Counted from the first letter of the stretch, positions 42,804-54,683 are shown. The stretch: DNA of 64,000 nucleotides from Holtermannia corniformis (GCA_001599935.1 BCIJ01000014.1:453116-517115), one strand, 5' to 3'. The notes: generated from the letters alone by a model not told the origin. Made by a program: numbers and translations.

Positions 42804-43850
42804 ATGGACAACTCTCCAACGTACGTGCATCAACACTGCGGCAGGTCATGAGATCTCGTCAGAACAGTCGCCTCGGAACGCAGCTTGGCGGTGCAACACC
42901 CGTGCGCAGCTCGCTGACTCTCTTTACTATAGCGCCCTGTTTGAGAACTATGACGAAGACTTCAAGCAGCTCCTGGTGAGCCTCAAGCAGAAGCTCGACG
43001 AGGTGAAAGAGTTGAAAGGAGGTGCGCAGAACCTCTCGTGTTTCATGTAGGGCGCTGACTCTGTTCGCCAGAGGGCCTCAAGGCGTCATTGCGGCGTGTT
43101 GCAGACGAGCTCGATGAGGCAGAGGAGATTGTGTGTACCGGACAATGACCGTGACAGTGGCAGTGCGGATGCCTGACCGCGCTGTAGATCTCACAGATGG
43201 AGGTCGAGCTGCCGTCGATGCCGGCCTCGATCCGGCCAACGTACCAGAACCGGCTGCAGACGTCCAAGCAGGGCCTCGACAGAGTCAAAAAGACACTGGT
43301 GTGTTTGGTTATCAGTAAGCCAACGTTGAGAGCTCATCGTGTACAGCGCGAAATCCGACAAGACGCTCAGCGAGCCGAACTGCTCGGCGGCGCACACGGC
43401 GGCGATCCAAGCCAATTGGATGACCCGTACTCTGACAACTTCAACCAGCGGACCCGACTGCTCGCTGGTACGGAGCGATTGCAGGACGGTAGCAAGCGGC
43501 TGGCGAATGCGCACCAGATCGCGCTCGAGACCGAGGATGTGGGAGCGGACATTTTGCGTAATCTCAGAGGCCAGAGGGAGCAGATTGAGCACGCGCGGGA
43601 CTCGGTGGGCTCCTTGGACGGACTCTTGAGCGTCTACTGATCTCGCAGCTCGTTCAAGCGGATTCGTCGATTGATCGCGCGGCCGGCACACTCAAGAAGA
43701 TGATCTTCCGGTCCGTGACCGCACTTCCATTTCAACACAGACTGATCCACATCCTTGCACAGCATGTACCAACAGCGCTTTGTCACGGGCGGGATCATTG
43801 CCATTCTGGTCCTGCTCATCTTCATTGTGCTCTGGAGCAAGTTTACGTGA
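42804..43850 (+). CDS. VTI1: v-SNARE Vti1
   Basis: The first exon is only 17 nt (MDNSP plus two bases) and a longer intron of about 110 nt leads to ALFENYDEDFKQLLVSLKQK. The N-terminal three-helix region follows: ASLRRVADELDEAEEI and MEVELPSMPASIRPTYQNRL. The SNARE motif is RTRLLAGTERLQDGSKRLAN through DVGADILRNLRGQREQIEHA, with the Asp zero layer (Qb). A C-terminal anchor, GGIIAIVLLIFIVLW, is followed by SKFT and TGA at 43848-43850. Vti1 serves Golgi-to-endosome/vacuole fusion and vacuole fusion. It diverges from HYM1 with about 415 bp between starts. Confidence 0.92.
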
Positions 43851-44186
43851 TCTCACTCGGCGTTGTATATTGTACGTGATGAATCCAGTCTCCTCCAACC
43901 GCCGACTCTATTTGCTTGCTCTGCGCCGAGCCTACCAGGCGACCTCGCCAATGAGCGCGTAAAGGACTGCTGGTTTCTGGCGTGGTTGGCCAAAGGACGC
44001 AATCAGCTTGAAACCGTCTCATCCGACGGCTTTCCTTTCACCCCGCTGCGACTGCCATCCCTTGTTTCCGAGCGCCTTGGCGCTCCGTTCCCACCGCGAC
44101 AAGTACACCTCCGGTCATGGCACCGCCTGTAGCCTGCGCCTCGGTCCTGGTTGCTCCGCACGCACACACTCGTTGGTCCGAGCCCA
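43851..44186. other. Intergenic, VTI1 / aspartic protease
   Basis: About 335 bp on the plus strand between tandem genes. Short frames only. It should hold the VTI1 3' UTR and the protease promoter. Confidence 0.4.
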
Positions 44187-46101
44187 ATGCTCGCATTCAC
44201 TCTTCAGCGCACGGCCGGCCCGTCGCTCATCTACGTCTCTCTAGCCCTGTTCGCGTCGTTGACGACGCTCGTGCACGCAGCGGCACTCGACCGCCGAATC
44301 ATCGATCACTTTAATCATGTCGAATCACCGATCCCAACACCAGCAAAAGCCCGCAGGTCGTCTTCGGGCACGATCACGGTCCCGATGGGCAAGCGCGTGA
44401 TCGCGGGTACGGAACGGTTGAACGCGCCCGAGGGGCACTCGAAGCGCGATCTCGAGACGGGATCCGGAACGTGGCATTTCCACGATTCGAGGTCGTATGC
44501 ACAAAGTCTCGGCCAGGGCCATTCGTTTTCGCGACGAAGGCCCGCACCGCGCACCCAGCAGATCTATCGCCGGAACGAGCTCCGTCCTCGAGAGACGGAA
44601 ACCAACACGGTCACGGCTCCACTGCCGACCGAAACCGTCTCGGTATCGGCCGTCGGTGATCTCAAGATCCCGTTGCTGTGGAACGACCTGGCGTACGTTG
44701 TCGACTTTAGCTTTGGCGACGAGCACAACTTTCCTCTTCAAGTTGATACGGGCTCGGCGAACACTTGGGTCGCGCTTGGGTCCTGCGAGGTATGCAATCA
44801 AGTGCAGATGAAGGCGCTGTGGAACTTTAACGGCACGGATGATTGCTGGGGATTGACGTATGGTGCGTTTGCTCGCGCTGTTCGCACTCAATCTTTTACT
44901 GATGCGGCGTCTCACAGGCGCTGGCAAGGCCAGCGGGTGCTTTGGCACAGGCAACGTCGGCTTCAATGGCTTCCAAATCGAAAACTATAAATTCTTCGGT
45001 GTAGCGTTCATCGATGCGCATTTTGCCCAGTTCCCGTGGATGAGTGGGATCTGGGGTGTCGGCATGACGGTCGGTCGTCGCCCAGATGGACGACGCACGC
45101 GCTGACAGACGTGTTATCAGGGCTTGACGGCGGACGGGAACCCAACCATCATCGACGCTTTGCTTGGTACAGGCGCAATCACAAACCCGGAGATTGGGTT
45201 TTGGCTGCCTTCAACTGGACAAAGTATGTTTGTCTTGTTTCAATGTATTGTAGCTCACGAGCTGCAGGCGAGATGACGATCGGAGGTGCCGACCCGTCAG
45301 TCGTTGTTGCTTTCGTGTGCGCGGATGAGTGCTCACATGTCACGCAGGTCACGCTGGGACGAGTCGACGGGTGTAACACTTCCGAACACTAATGCTCGAC
45401 GCGGCTTCTACAGCGTCACGCTCCAAGATGTCTCGATCAACTCGACCGACATTGGGCTCGGAGAGCGGGACGTGATCTTGGACACGGGGCGAGTCGGACC
45501 CTGATCATACATGAGAGCATGCGCTGACAGGTTGCAGATCGACGTTCATCAACGGTCCAGCAGCGGTACGTGATGCCCGACTCTATTGCGTCTTAGCTGA
45601 CACAGCCTCAGGATCTCGAAAAGATCTTTGGCGCTCTCATCGGCCGTGAGCCCGACTGGTGGGAGTCTCCCGACGGCACGCGCCGAGTCTACATCATTCC
45701 TTGTGGCCCACAGAACGGGGACTTTTATCCTATCAAATGGAAGTATGGCGGCAAAGAGTTCCCTATGCACTACGCCAGCCTCGTGTGCGTACCTCTGCAT
45801 CTCGTCGGGCAATAGGTCGCTGACTAGAATCAGGTCAAACTCGATTAGCGAAGGTAGTGATCAGTGCTATGTGGCTGCGAGTGGTTCGGTCGGTGAGTCA
45901 CATGCGGCGTTCTCGGACCGCGCGCTAAAGTCGTTGAACAGGCGAAAAAGCGCGCTGGATCATTGGCGACCGGTTCCTGCACAACGTCAGTCCCTTGCCT
46001 GGTGGCGCTGAATACCGTGCTGAATCAGAACGCAGGTGTACCACACCGTCAACGTCAAGACTGGTGAAGTCCGCATGTCCCAAGTCAAGAGTGCAACATA
46101 G
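44187..46101 (+). CDS. Secreted pepsin-like aspartic protease
   Basis: Start at 44187 gives a long signal region with LIYVSLALFASLTTLVHAAA. A basic propeptide of about 120 residues follows, with dibasic KR/RR sites. The first active-site motif is FPLQVDTGSANTWVALG. Then come GCFGTGNVGFNGFQIENYKF and WMSGIWGVGM. The second motif is VILDTG-STFINGPAA, formed only if the intron 45489-45537 with a GC donor (GCGAGT) is removed. Then DLEKIFGALIGREPDWWESP, QCYVAASGS and ARWIIGDRFLHN, the C-terminal lobe. It ends TGEVRMSQVKSAT at 46099-46101. Both catalytic Asp are present. Target and place (secreted, vacuolar or wall) are not determined. No GPI-type hydrophobic tail is seen. Confidence 0.85.
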
Positions 46102-46200
46102 TACGGATATAGCAGGTAGAGGACATTATGGATACTCTGTGGAAAGTACACTTGACGACGTTGTTGCATCTATACACACCCATCCACACATAGCCCGAGC

Positions 46201-47919
46201 TCAAAGCGTCTCACTGAGCGACTCGACGTCGCGGCCCTCCCACGAGATCTCGTACACGGTCTTGAAGAGTGGGTAAGCGTCTTCACGATTGCGCGCCTTG
46301 AGGAAGTTGTGAATCTCCTTGGCCTGGTTGGATATCAGTATTGCGCATCACAATAGGTGCACGCGCAACGCACAGTGTAGATGCCTTGCAGCTCTGCAGC
46401 AGGTCAGCAACTGGCTGCAGAAACATAACTCGGTATGCTACGCACTTTGACCGTGGAGCATCTCCTCCTCAAGCACGTCGAATGGCTGCGAGCTGCATTA
46501 GAACCCGCCAAACTCGCAGAAGCGCGGCACTCACCTTGCCAGTGGTCACAAATGCCTCGGCGCACTTGCGGTTACGGCCGCCAAGACCTGTTGTTCGACA
46601 ACATCAGCGGCGAACCGCGTCCAAAAGTCACCCCGCGCTCACACGTCGTGATGAGATCAGCAACACCGGCAGATTCCTGCAGGAACGTGTCTGGTTTGAC
46701 GTCGGTGAAGAACTCTTCGGTAAAGTGCTTCATCTCGAGCAGGCCGATGCGCATGATGGCAGCTATGAGACTGTAAGTATGCTGCGAGATATTAGGAGGC
46801 AGACGGACCCTTGGAGTTGTCGCCCCATTTCAAACCGTCGTTAAAGCCGGCAGCGACGGCAACAATGTTCTTGAGTGCACCGCACAGGCTGACACCGGCG
46901 ACCTGAACACACCAGTGATCAGCACGAGCGAGAGGATCACGACCAGACCCAGAAACTCGCATCATCAATGATCTGCACCCTGAACTTTGCAGTAGCTATC
47001 CTCGTCAGCCGATGAACGATTCAAGTCAACAGGAATGACACGCACCGAACAGCTTCTGCCACATCTCGCCGTCCTCCTTGGTCCGGTAGCCAATCGTCGT
47101 CTCCGAAAAGCGGTCGCTTGCGACCTCTTGGGCAATGTTGGCGCCGGAGAGGGCCGAGCAGCGGACCCCAAGCTTCTGCTCGATCACATCGGCAAAGATG
47201 TGGATCTCGGAGCCATGGACGTCGACGCCCTATGTGCAATGGTCAGACTCAACCGGTACAAGTCGCACAGGGCTGACCTTGATCAATGAGATAGCCTTGG
47301 CTCCCTTCTGCACCTTGCCTTCAAGCTGCTTCAATGTCGAGCCGAGGACTACGACTGATCAGTACAAAGTGCGAGCATGGCCGCTCGGGGACTCACACTG
47401 GTGAGGCAGAACAAAGACGAGCGCTGTTGCGTCCTTGACGACATCGCTGAGATTCGGGTTCGCAACGAGGTTCTCGGGCAGCTTGATGTCGGGAAGGTAC
47501 TTTTTGCTGGACACGGAGCTTGCGTCAGTTGAAGCTTGTGGCAGGCAAGCAACGGACATACTTTTCGTGTTCGGTGTTGATGATCTCGGTCAATTTCTTG
47601 CCCTCGAACTGGGATCATCAGCCGGACATACTCAAGGTTATCGGAGCATCAGCGAACCTCCTCCTCAAAGACGTAGAATGGGACATGCTCCTCAAACCTG
47701 TCCGAATGCTGCTTGACGTTCAACCCTACTTTAGCATCAGCGCACGGACAGTGTCAGCTCGGCACCGGGACATGGGACGCACCAGCCAGACGACCGATAG
47801 CTGAGCCCCTGTAGCATTATTAGCCCTGCTTCCGACGCCGTGCTCGCTTGCAGCTCGACAAACTCATGCATGACTTACCAATTCCCCGAACCGATGATTG
47901 CGACCTTTTCCTTGGCCAT
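46201..47919 (-). CDS. GPD1: Glycerol-3-phosphate dehydrogenase (NAD+)
   Basis: Start at 47919 ([14 protein letters not shown]). An intron splits the Rossmann motif and continues GSAIGRLAG. Then [61 protein letters not shown] and [20 protein letters not shown], with the catalytic Lys in ALKNIVA. Next comes [12 protein letters not shown] and [18 protein letters not shown]. The stop is at 46201 after DVESLSETL. It reduces DHAP to glycerol-3-phosphate for glycerol, redox balance and osmotic response. The frame upstream of 47919 stays open to 48183 and contains SAPIITRTIGSRAYSS, which could be a targeting extension. The shorter start is preferred because it matches the usual cytosolic N-terminus. 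Confidence 0.92.
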
Positions 47920-48183
47920 GCTGCTGTACGCTCTTGATCCGATTGTACGAGTGATGATGGGCGCTGACCGTCCGAGCGTACTGTAGAGTAGAGACGGAAT
48001 GGTGAGTATGAGCTCGCGCTGGCGGCTAGCAAGAGCGCGGTGAGGGATGCTGGGGCGACTGCCGATCTCCACGTCATGACATGTGGGGATGAGCACGGAC
48101 ATGGCTTTAACCGGTCCAAGCGTCGCGCTCATGTTTGCCAGAGGATGCATCTGCTCGACACCCACAGCATGACCGTACACCAT

Positions 48184-51100
48184 CTAGTACACCTCGAGAA
48201 CATAGCGCTCGTCTTCCTTGAGCTACGGGACAGCATCAGCAACGTCCAGTGTGGATAGCTCGCGCGACTGACCTCCTCCATGAACGCCTCGGCCTGCTCT
48301 TGGCTCTTGCCGGTCGTCTTGAGCGCAGCCACGAGCGCCTTGTAGACGTCGGCAGTAGGCTCGGTCGGACCACAGAGGTAGAAGTATGCGGCGTTGGGAC
48401 CGGTCGCCGTGAGCATCTTGCCGAGCATCTCCTTGTCGGCCTCCATGAGGTGCTGGATGTACACCTTCTTGGGACCGTCACGCGAAAAGGCAAGGCCAGC
48501 GTGCGTGAGGATCTCCGAGTCGAGGTAGGCTTCAATCTCCTCGCCCTGCATCGTATCAGCTCTAGCCCGATATCTCACGACTGCGCCTACGCACATAGAG
48601 GTACTCTTGCGAACGATAGCGCGAACCAAAGTAGTAGACGAGCGGGCCGATCTCGATGCCCTGCTGGCGTTGCCACTCCTTTTCTTGCCAGTAGGCTCTG
48701 AACGGCGCTGCACCCGTACCCAGACCAGCCATGATGATCGGCTGCGTCGGCAGAGGTGGCAGCTTCATGACCGAAGGCTTGATCGATACGGTCACCTTTG
48801 CGCCTGGCGCCAAGTCGGCAAGGTAGCGCGTGCACTGACCGAAACGTGGCGAACCGGTCGATGAGATCCAGTCGACCGTGACGATCAAGAGCTCGACCTT
48901 GTCACCGACAGCGTTCTGGCTCGAGGCAATCGAGTAGTGACGGGGCTTGATCTCGGGGATGAGGCCGATGAGCTCGCCGATGCTCGGGCGGGCGGTACGG
49001 AAGCGCTTGAGCACGTCGGCAAACGTGACCGTCTCGTTTTCGGCCATCTTCTTGAACAGCTCGGCACCCTCGGGCGCAGAGATGAACTTGAGGGTCCGGG
49101 CGTCGGCCAATGTCGTGGCGAGCTTGGAGAGCGAAGCGTAGAACGCCTTGCCGGGACGACCGAACAAATCAATGTTCTGCTGGAGCAGCTGGAACACTGA
49201 GCGCGTCTCGACAGTGCCCTGGACCGACGACGGGAACGACACGAGGTCGTCGCCGTCGAGTCCGTACCAGTCGATGAACTCTTGAACTTCGGCGGCATCG
49301 TTCCAGCCGTGGATCCCGATCGCCTCGCCGATGGCGTACTTGAGGCCCGTGCCGGACGTGTCAAACTCTAGATGGAAGACGTTGCGGTCGTACGTCTTGG
49401 GTGTGAGCCGGCGGTTCTCCTTGACAGTGACGAGGAACGTCTGGTCCGGGTCGGTAGGACGCAGCGCTTGAACCGAAGGTCCAGGCTCGGCGCTCTCGAC
49501 TTGGCCGTGCGCATCGGCTTTGGGCACGGCAAAAGCCTCGCGGAAGAAGAGGTGGCGAGCGGCCACCTCCCATCCGGCCCGCTGTGGTTTCTCGCCAGCC
49601 TTGGACTCCTCAACCTGACCAGCCTTGCCTGGAAGCGCGTCCCACTCCCATACAGACTTGGCCTTGTCGGTCTTGCCCTCGGCAAGCTTTTCAATCTCCC
49701 AGCTCTGGACATCCGAGAGCTCGTACAGGCCGGCCTGGGCAAACTCGACAGCCTCGCGGCCGAGGTCACCATCGTAGAACGCATTCAGCACCTTCTTGAT
49801 GCCAGCCGGAAGACGCTCCTTGCCAGTGTACAAGAGGAGGAAACCGACCTGCTCGGAAATCGGGTCCGAAGTCGGCTCGAACGAGAACACGCGGATCTGC
49901 TTCTCCTTGATCGCAATCTTTTCCAAGCGCGAGAGCTTGGTCGGGATCTCTGACTCGAGCCACTGGGTCGCAAGGACGAGAATGGCGCCGTGCTTGAGCG
50001 AAGAGACGACGTCGGTTGACTTGAGGATCGAAGGGTCTGAGACCCATGCGACGTCGGCTTGCTCTTCGACGGCGATGGGCGACGACGCGGGCGACGACGA
50101 GAGCGTGAGCACCGACTTGACGGCCTTGGCGGTCGATGAACCGAATTGGGCGAGACGGGTGTGAAGCGCCGGCGAGGAGAGGTAAAGGTGCGACAGCAGG
50201 GCTGGGAACGGCGAGTCGACGGGCGTGTAGAAGGCGACAGTCTTGGTGTTGGAGGTCGATGGCGAAGGGGCAAGCGAGGCCAACGATGGGAGTGCGGCCT
50301 TGACGGCCTCGAGAGTCGATGCGGAGAGCGCGACACCCTTGACGACGGGCAAGACAGCCGACGAGGTCGACTGTGCCGAGTAGAGGCTGGCAAGCACGGC
50401 CTGCTTGAGCACCTGAAGACCCGTCTGGCCCTCGGCGAGCACGTAGGCAGTCTTGCTCTCGCCAGTACCAGCCAAGACCGACGCGAGGCCTTCGACGTTG
50501 AAACGGTTGAGCACGACAAGGCCCGCGTTGGACGTCAAATCGCTTGCAACGAGCTCGGCAGCCAAGGCGGACGCAGGGACGACGACGACGCTCGAGGCCG
50601 AAGTCGGGCCGTAGTAGGTATAGTCGGCAGCCTCGGCAACCGAGCTCGATGGGAACGCAAATGAGCCGATCTCGCGCGCCGCTTGGGTCGACTCGAAGAT
50701 GTGAACAACGTGGCCCTCGGCAGCGTATGCGCGCTGAGCATTTTCGATCGCCTCCTGGGCAGTGGCCGAGAAGACGACGTCGAAACCCAGAGCAGCGACA
50801 CGGTCAAGCAGAGGCAATGTCTCCGCAAACGAATCGGCAAAGGTAAGAGTGTCGGCGGTGGGCGTGGTGGTCGCGAGCTGGATCACAACCTTGCTTTCAG
50901 GACCGGTCGGGAGAGTCGAAAGGGCAGGCAGGATGTAGGGGAGTGTAGTGGATGTAGCAAGCACCGTCGCAGTTGCCGACGGGCGAGTCGAGAGATAGCC
51001 CGAAAGAGCCGAACCCGCGCCGAGGCGGGTCTGCAGAGAGTACGCCTTTTTGTCGTTGACCGCCTTCTGGCCAAGCCCGACCTGAAGAGCCGAGTCGAAC

Positions 51101-51393
51101 ACCCAGACGCTTTCAGACTCCTTGACGCTGACGGCCTCGATGACCTGCAGCGCCGAGCCAAACACCTGGGTGCCTGGTGCGGTCGAGTGCGATGGCTCGG
51201 AAGCAGCAATCAACGAGGCAAAGTATGCGGCATCCTTGACAATCTCGCCTTTTGCAATCTTTGGAGAGTCTGTCGGGGATGCAACCATCGTCTCGGACGT
51301 CGACAGAGGCGTCGCAGTGCCCGTGGTTGAGCCCTGTTTGAGCGGCTGGCCGGGGGGCGAGGTCAGGGAGGAGGAGAGAACGACAGACGGCAT
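48184..51393 (-). CDS. MET10: Sulfite reductase (NADPH) flavoprotein alpha subunit
   Basis: One exon of about 2.8 kb (51393 to about 48600) begins MPSVVLSSSLTSPPGQ. The N-terminal pyruvate-oxidoreductase-like half has YSLQTRLGAGSALSGYLS and FAFPSSSVAEAADYTYYGPT. The FAD domain has NVFHLEFDTSGTGLKYAIGE, then PRHYSIASSQNA and FGQCTRYLADLAPG. The NADPH domain has PIIMAGLGTGAAPFRAYWQE and YYFGSRYRSQEYLY. After an intron comes GEEIEAYLDSEILTHAGLAF, then YFYLCGPTEPTADVYKAL, and finally LKEDERYVLEVY with a stop at 48184. It passes electrons from NADPH to the Met5 hemoprotein for sulfite reduction to sulfide. A TCACGTGA palindrome lies 187 bp upstream. Confidence 0.93.
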
Positions 51394-51579
51394 GATGAAA
51401 AAAGAGGCGACGGAGGAAGAGTAGAGACTGATACTCCTTTTCAGCGAGTGTGGAGACTGTAAACACGAGAGAGTGAGAGGATGGTCGATCGAGAAGAGGA
51501 AGAAGAGGAAGATGAAGACGAGAGTGGCGAATCAAACTGGCGACAATTCCGAACTTTAGCATGGCGTGCTGCCGATCAG

Positions 51580-51587
51580 TCACGTGA
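51580..51587. promoter_or_regulatory. TCACGTGA palindrome upstream of MET10
   Basis: A perfect 8-bp palindrome 187 bp upstream of the MET10 start. TCACGTG is the Cbf1 (bHLH) site that recruits Met4-type activators to sulfur genes in yeasts. Cbf1 binding in this organism is inference. Confidence 0.45.
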
Positions 51588-51665
51588 TCAAGTCAGCATC
51601 GGCCCGGTCAGCAAGCTGTCAGCAAAGTCAGTAGGCACAAGGCCGCACAGAGGCAAGGGGATGCA

Positions 51666-52772
51666 TCAGAACTCGAACGACTTGTTGAGATCATCCTGTA
51701 GCAGCTGCCGCATCCCAGGAGGCAGGGTCGGCTCGCCCTTGTCGTCGGCAATGTAGCCTATGATGGCGGTCAGCCGGCGCCGTCACAAATGCAAAATTCG
51801 GGACCGCGCAGTTCAGGCAAGTCGCACACCGCTCGCAGACTAGCACAGGGTCGAAGTACAGCGCAGGTAGCTAATGGGCGGCCCAGCAACTTGACTGCGC
51901 CTGGTGTATAGCCCAAGCGACCAGCACACCGCCGCAACCATTTAGACGATTAGGCCAGATCAGGGATCACCACTCACGGAACGGCATCTCCACAGACTCG
52001 TGCTCGTTGAACGTGATTGTTGGCTGATTCTATTTGAATCGTCAACTTTTGCCCTACCCTCTGCCCAGCCTCGGCCACTGACCACATATTTGATCTGATC
52101 GAGTGGAACTGGTCACGGCGTCAACCCCTCATCCTGATACAGTCAGAGACAAAACTCACTCCCATCCTCGACCACCAGCTTGGTCACGCCCAGCGCAGTA
52201 TCCGTCGTCATCTGCACCTCGCCCAAATGCCGTCCTTCAAACCCAAGCGCTCGCAACTCCGACGTCCGATCCCTCGGTGGATCATCACCCAAGATCCCGC
52301 CAAACACAAAGTACTTGAACTTGCCCTCCTCGCCGTCGGCCGGTGAGAGCGCAAGCGGCGCTTTAGGGTCCAGCAGGCACACTTGGGATTTCGGGATCCC
52401 TTGAGCTGCCACGAGCGATTCGAGCGATTCAGAGTGCAGTTTGAAAGCTGCGCGTTTAGGTCTTGAGTCTGAGGCTGGCGAGGGAGCTGAGAGGGCTGTC
52501 TCGAGGGGGGCGAGGGCGGAGGGGGAGAGGTGGGTAAAGTGGACGGTCGAGCTGGATGATGCAAAGGCGAGCATGTGCGCGTATCTGCATTATAATCAGC
52601 CTTGATGCTATTACACACAAGAGCTGCAATAAAGACGAACTCGAGGTTGACCCATGGCGGAAGAGCCTTGGTTTGCTCATCGTCCTGTTCCATATGCTCT
52701 GGACACGGTCAGTCACGCACGCTCAGGTCTCAAAAGTCACAAGATCTTACCGATCACATAGCTTGCACCCAT
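51666..52772 (-). CDS. SFM1: SPOUT methyltransferase Sfm1 (protein arginine, ribosomal uS3)
   Basis: A first exon of 22 nt encodes MGASYVI. After an intron comes EHMEQDDEQTKALPPWVNLE, then YAHMLAFASSSSTVHFTHLS. The catalytic core has QVCLLDPKAPLALSP, then KYFVFGGILGDDPPRDRTSE and RHLGEVQMTTDTALGVTKLV. Further exons give PLDQIKYV and TITFNEHESVEMPFR. After an unusually long intron (about 220 nt, roughly 51974-51755) the end is YIADDKGEPTLPPGMRQLLQ then DDLNKSFEF. FVFGGILGD and the MPFRY/KGEP end are diagnostic for the family. Yeast Sfm1 methylates Rps3 at one arginine. It lies head-to-head with LIN1 (179 bp). Confidence 0.9.
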
Positions 52773-52951
52773 CTTGATACAATGAGCGCTCGTAGGCCCT
52801 CCTGCTTGCTCCAAAGTCAGCCAAAACGCATGCTCATCATCTCCTGGACGGACCAAAAGTCACAAATAATGTTCGCGGATGGAATACGGTCGAGGAAGCC
52901 ATGCCTTCTGCTGGTCAGTCAGTCACTTTGCCGCCCTTCCCAAGACCCACC

Positions 52952-54366
52952 ATGCCTCTCAAGCGGTCCTCGCCAGGCCCCTCAGCGTCCTCCACTGCAA
53001 AGAAGCGTATCCGATTCGCCTCGCCGTCCGCTGCGCCGCCGCAAGACACCGAATCCGACGTTGACGCCGAGTTGCTCGAGGAAGACTTGCCTGAGGGAGG
53101 TGGTCGGGCATCCAAGAAGAAGGCAAAGGAGGACGCTGGCGGCTACGCTAGTGATTCAAGTGATGATGAGGAAGGGTCCGGTGCCAAGAGCGGCAAGGCG
53201 GAAGGAGCGGTCGCAGATGAGGATGAGGACATGTTTGCTCTAAGCGATGATGAAGACAAACCCGGCAAGGGCAAGGAAAAGGCCGGAGACGACGACATGA
53301 GAGGGAACATGGCGCTCGAGGACGTCGAGGGTCAAGAACTCGATTCGGGGATGCGAGAAGGCGACGACTCGGATTCGGAAGATGAGGAGATGCGGGCAGA
53401 GATGGCAAAGGGCCTGGACGGACCGATGGGCTACGAGATAACGGGGTTCAACATGAAGGCCGAGCTGGAAGAGGGGACGATGAGTAAGGATCAAGAGACG
53501 TACGAGGAGAACAAGAAGGACGCCGGGGATTCCCAGGACGTTTGGCTGGAGGGGATGGAGCGGGATGAGATCAAAAAGGCACGAAGAGGCAAACGCGAGC
53601 GTGAACGCTTGGAGCGAGAGAGGGAGGAGCGAGAGCGCGGAGGTGGAGCCGAGGGCGCAAAGGCGCGCAAGGAGCGTGAAGAGGCCATGTTCCGACAGGC
53701 TGTTGCGCTCATGGAACGCGGTGAGACGGTGCTCGAGGCGCTGCAGAGGCTAGGCTTCGAGGTGGAAAAGGAACGCAAGCGCAAAGAGCGCGAGCAGGGC
53801 AAGAAGGCGATGACATGGGCAGAGAAGCAAAAGGAGCGCAAGGCGCTGTTGGCGAGAGGCTCGGACGAGACGTGAGTGCTACCTGGTGTAGCGTGTGACG
53901 GGGTCTGACATGGTCCGAGCAGAGATCCGGCACACCCACATGCGAACCCGTTCACACACTTGTCCGAGATCGTCTCGGCCATGACTACCATTGGTCACCT
54001 CGACGTCTACTCGCTCACACGCGAGTCGATACAGCGCATGCTCCCTGCTGCTGCGGCACCCGCACCTGTCGCGTCCGCGCCTTCGACCCCATCAGACGAT
54101 CGCAAATTCCAATATCGGTTTTCGAAAGACTACATTGCGACGCTGCCAGCTGCGCAACGGCCTGTTGAGCGCGAAGTCTTCGGTGAGTCACGATGCATAC
54201 CGCTTGCAACCGCTGACGCTAGACAGGTCCATTCCCTGTCCAAGGGCTGTTGCAATGGCGAACCTCTGGCTTTTTCGGTAGCGCGTGCGAGCGTGTCGAG
54301 CTGCGGGAGCTCACCCCCGCTGGACCCGGTGAATGGGGTTCATGGGCATCAACCGTCAAGTTGTAA
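52952..54366 (+). CDS. LIN1: Lin1 / CD2BP2-like GYF-domain protein
   Basis: The large first exon (52952-53873) starts MPLKRSSPGPSASST and is strongly acidic and charged. It has the family segment MGYEITGFNMKAELEEGTMS and then DVWLEGMERDEIKKARRGKR, followed by a basic coiled coil. A short exon gives MTTIGHLDVYSLTRESIQRM. The GYF domain begins KFQYRFSKDY, crosses an intron at about 54183-54228, and reads EVFGPFPVQGLLQWRTSGFF then GSACERVEL. The stop is TAA at 54364-54366. GYF domains bind Pro-rich peptides. Lin1/CD2BP2 is a U5 snRNP-associated splicing factor that interacts with Prp6. The GYF core retains GPF and the W of QW. Confidence 0.88.
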
Positions 54367-54401
54367 TCGTAGCCATACAATGTACACAATACAAAACCAA
54401 C

Positions 54402-54683
54402 TCATGCACCCAGACTCGCCACTAGCGGCACCGGCTTCTTCTCTTGCGCCTGCTCGTGCTTCAGCAGCCCTACAGCTCCCGCGTCCGCGCACTCCAGCTG
54501 CCAGACCCACGCGACGTATTCGACCGGTACGAGCGCCTCGTTCTCGACGCGTACGCTCTTGCCGCCGCCAGGAGGGTCCATTTCCAGCGACTCGCGGCAC
54601 CAGAGCTCAACGTAGCCGGTAAACGTGTAGATGTAGCGATGCTTGGCGCCTGTGGGGAAACGCTTTGTGATGACGAGCTGCAT
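54402..54683 (-). CDS. Small orphan protein, 93 residues (paralog of 54895-55134)
   Basis: Single-exon frame starting MQLVITKRFPTGAKHRYIYT at 54683. It then has YVELWCRESLEMD, a Gly/Lys turn, VEYVAWVWQLECADAGAVGL and a charged end. The upstream start MPTHCDRPPP (54713) is possible. Shared with the next gene on this strand: a hydrophobic strand, [FA]xxGxxHRY[IV]YT, a middle V-E strand, and D-x2-VGL near the end. No signal peptide or known domain. The repeated pattern indicates real coding sequence with a small beta-rich fold; function unknown. Its stop lies 35 bp from the LIN1 stop, converging. Confidence 0.5.
   Translation of the reverse strand: MQLVITKRFPTGAKHRYIYTFTGYVELWCRESLEMDPPGGGKSVRVENEALVPVEYVAWVWQLECADAGAVGLLKHEQAQEKKPVPLVASLGA

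Noticed and set aside
49785..50519. 244-codon frame on the minus strand, overlapping MET10 in another phase
   Set aside because: It is an Arg/Ser-rich shadow of the MET10 exon, which matches its family in frame.
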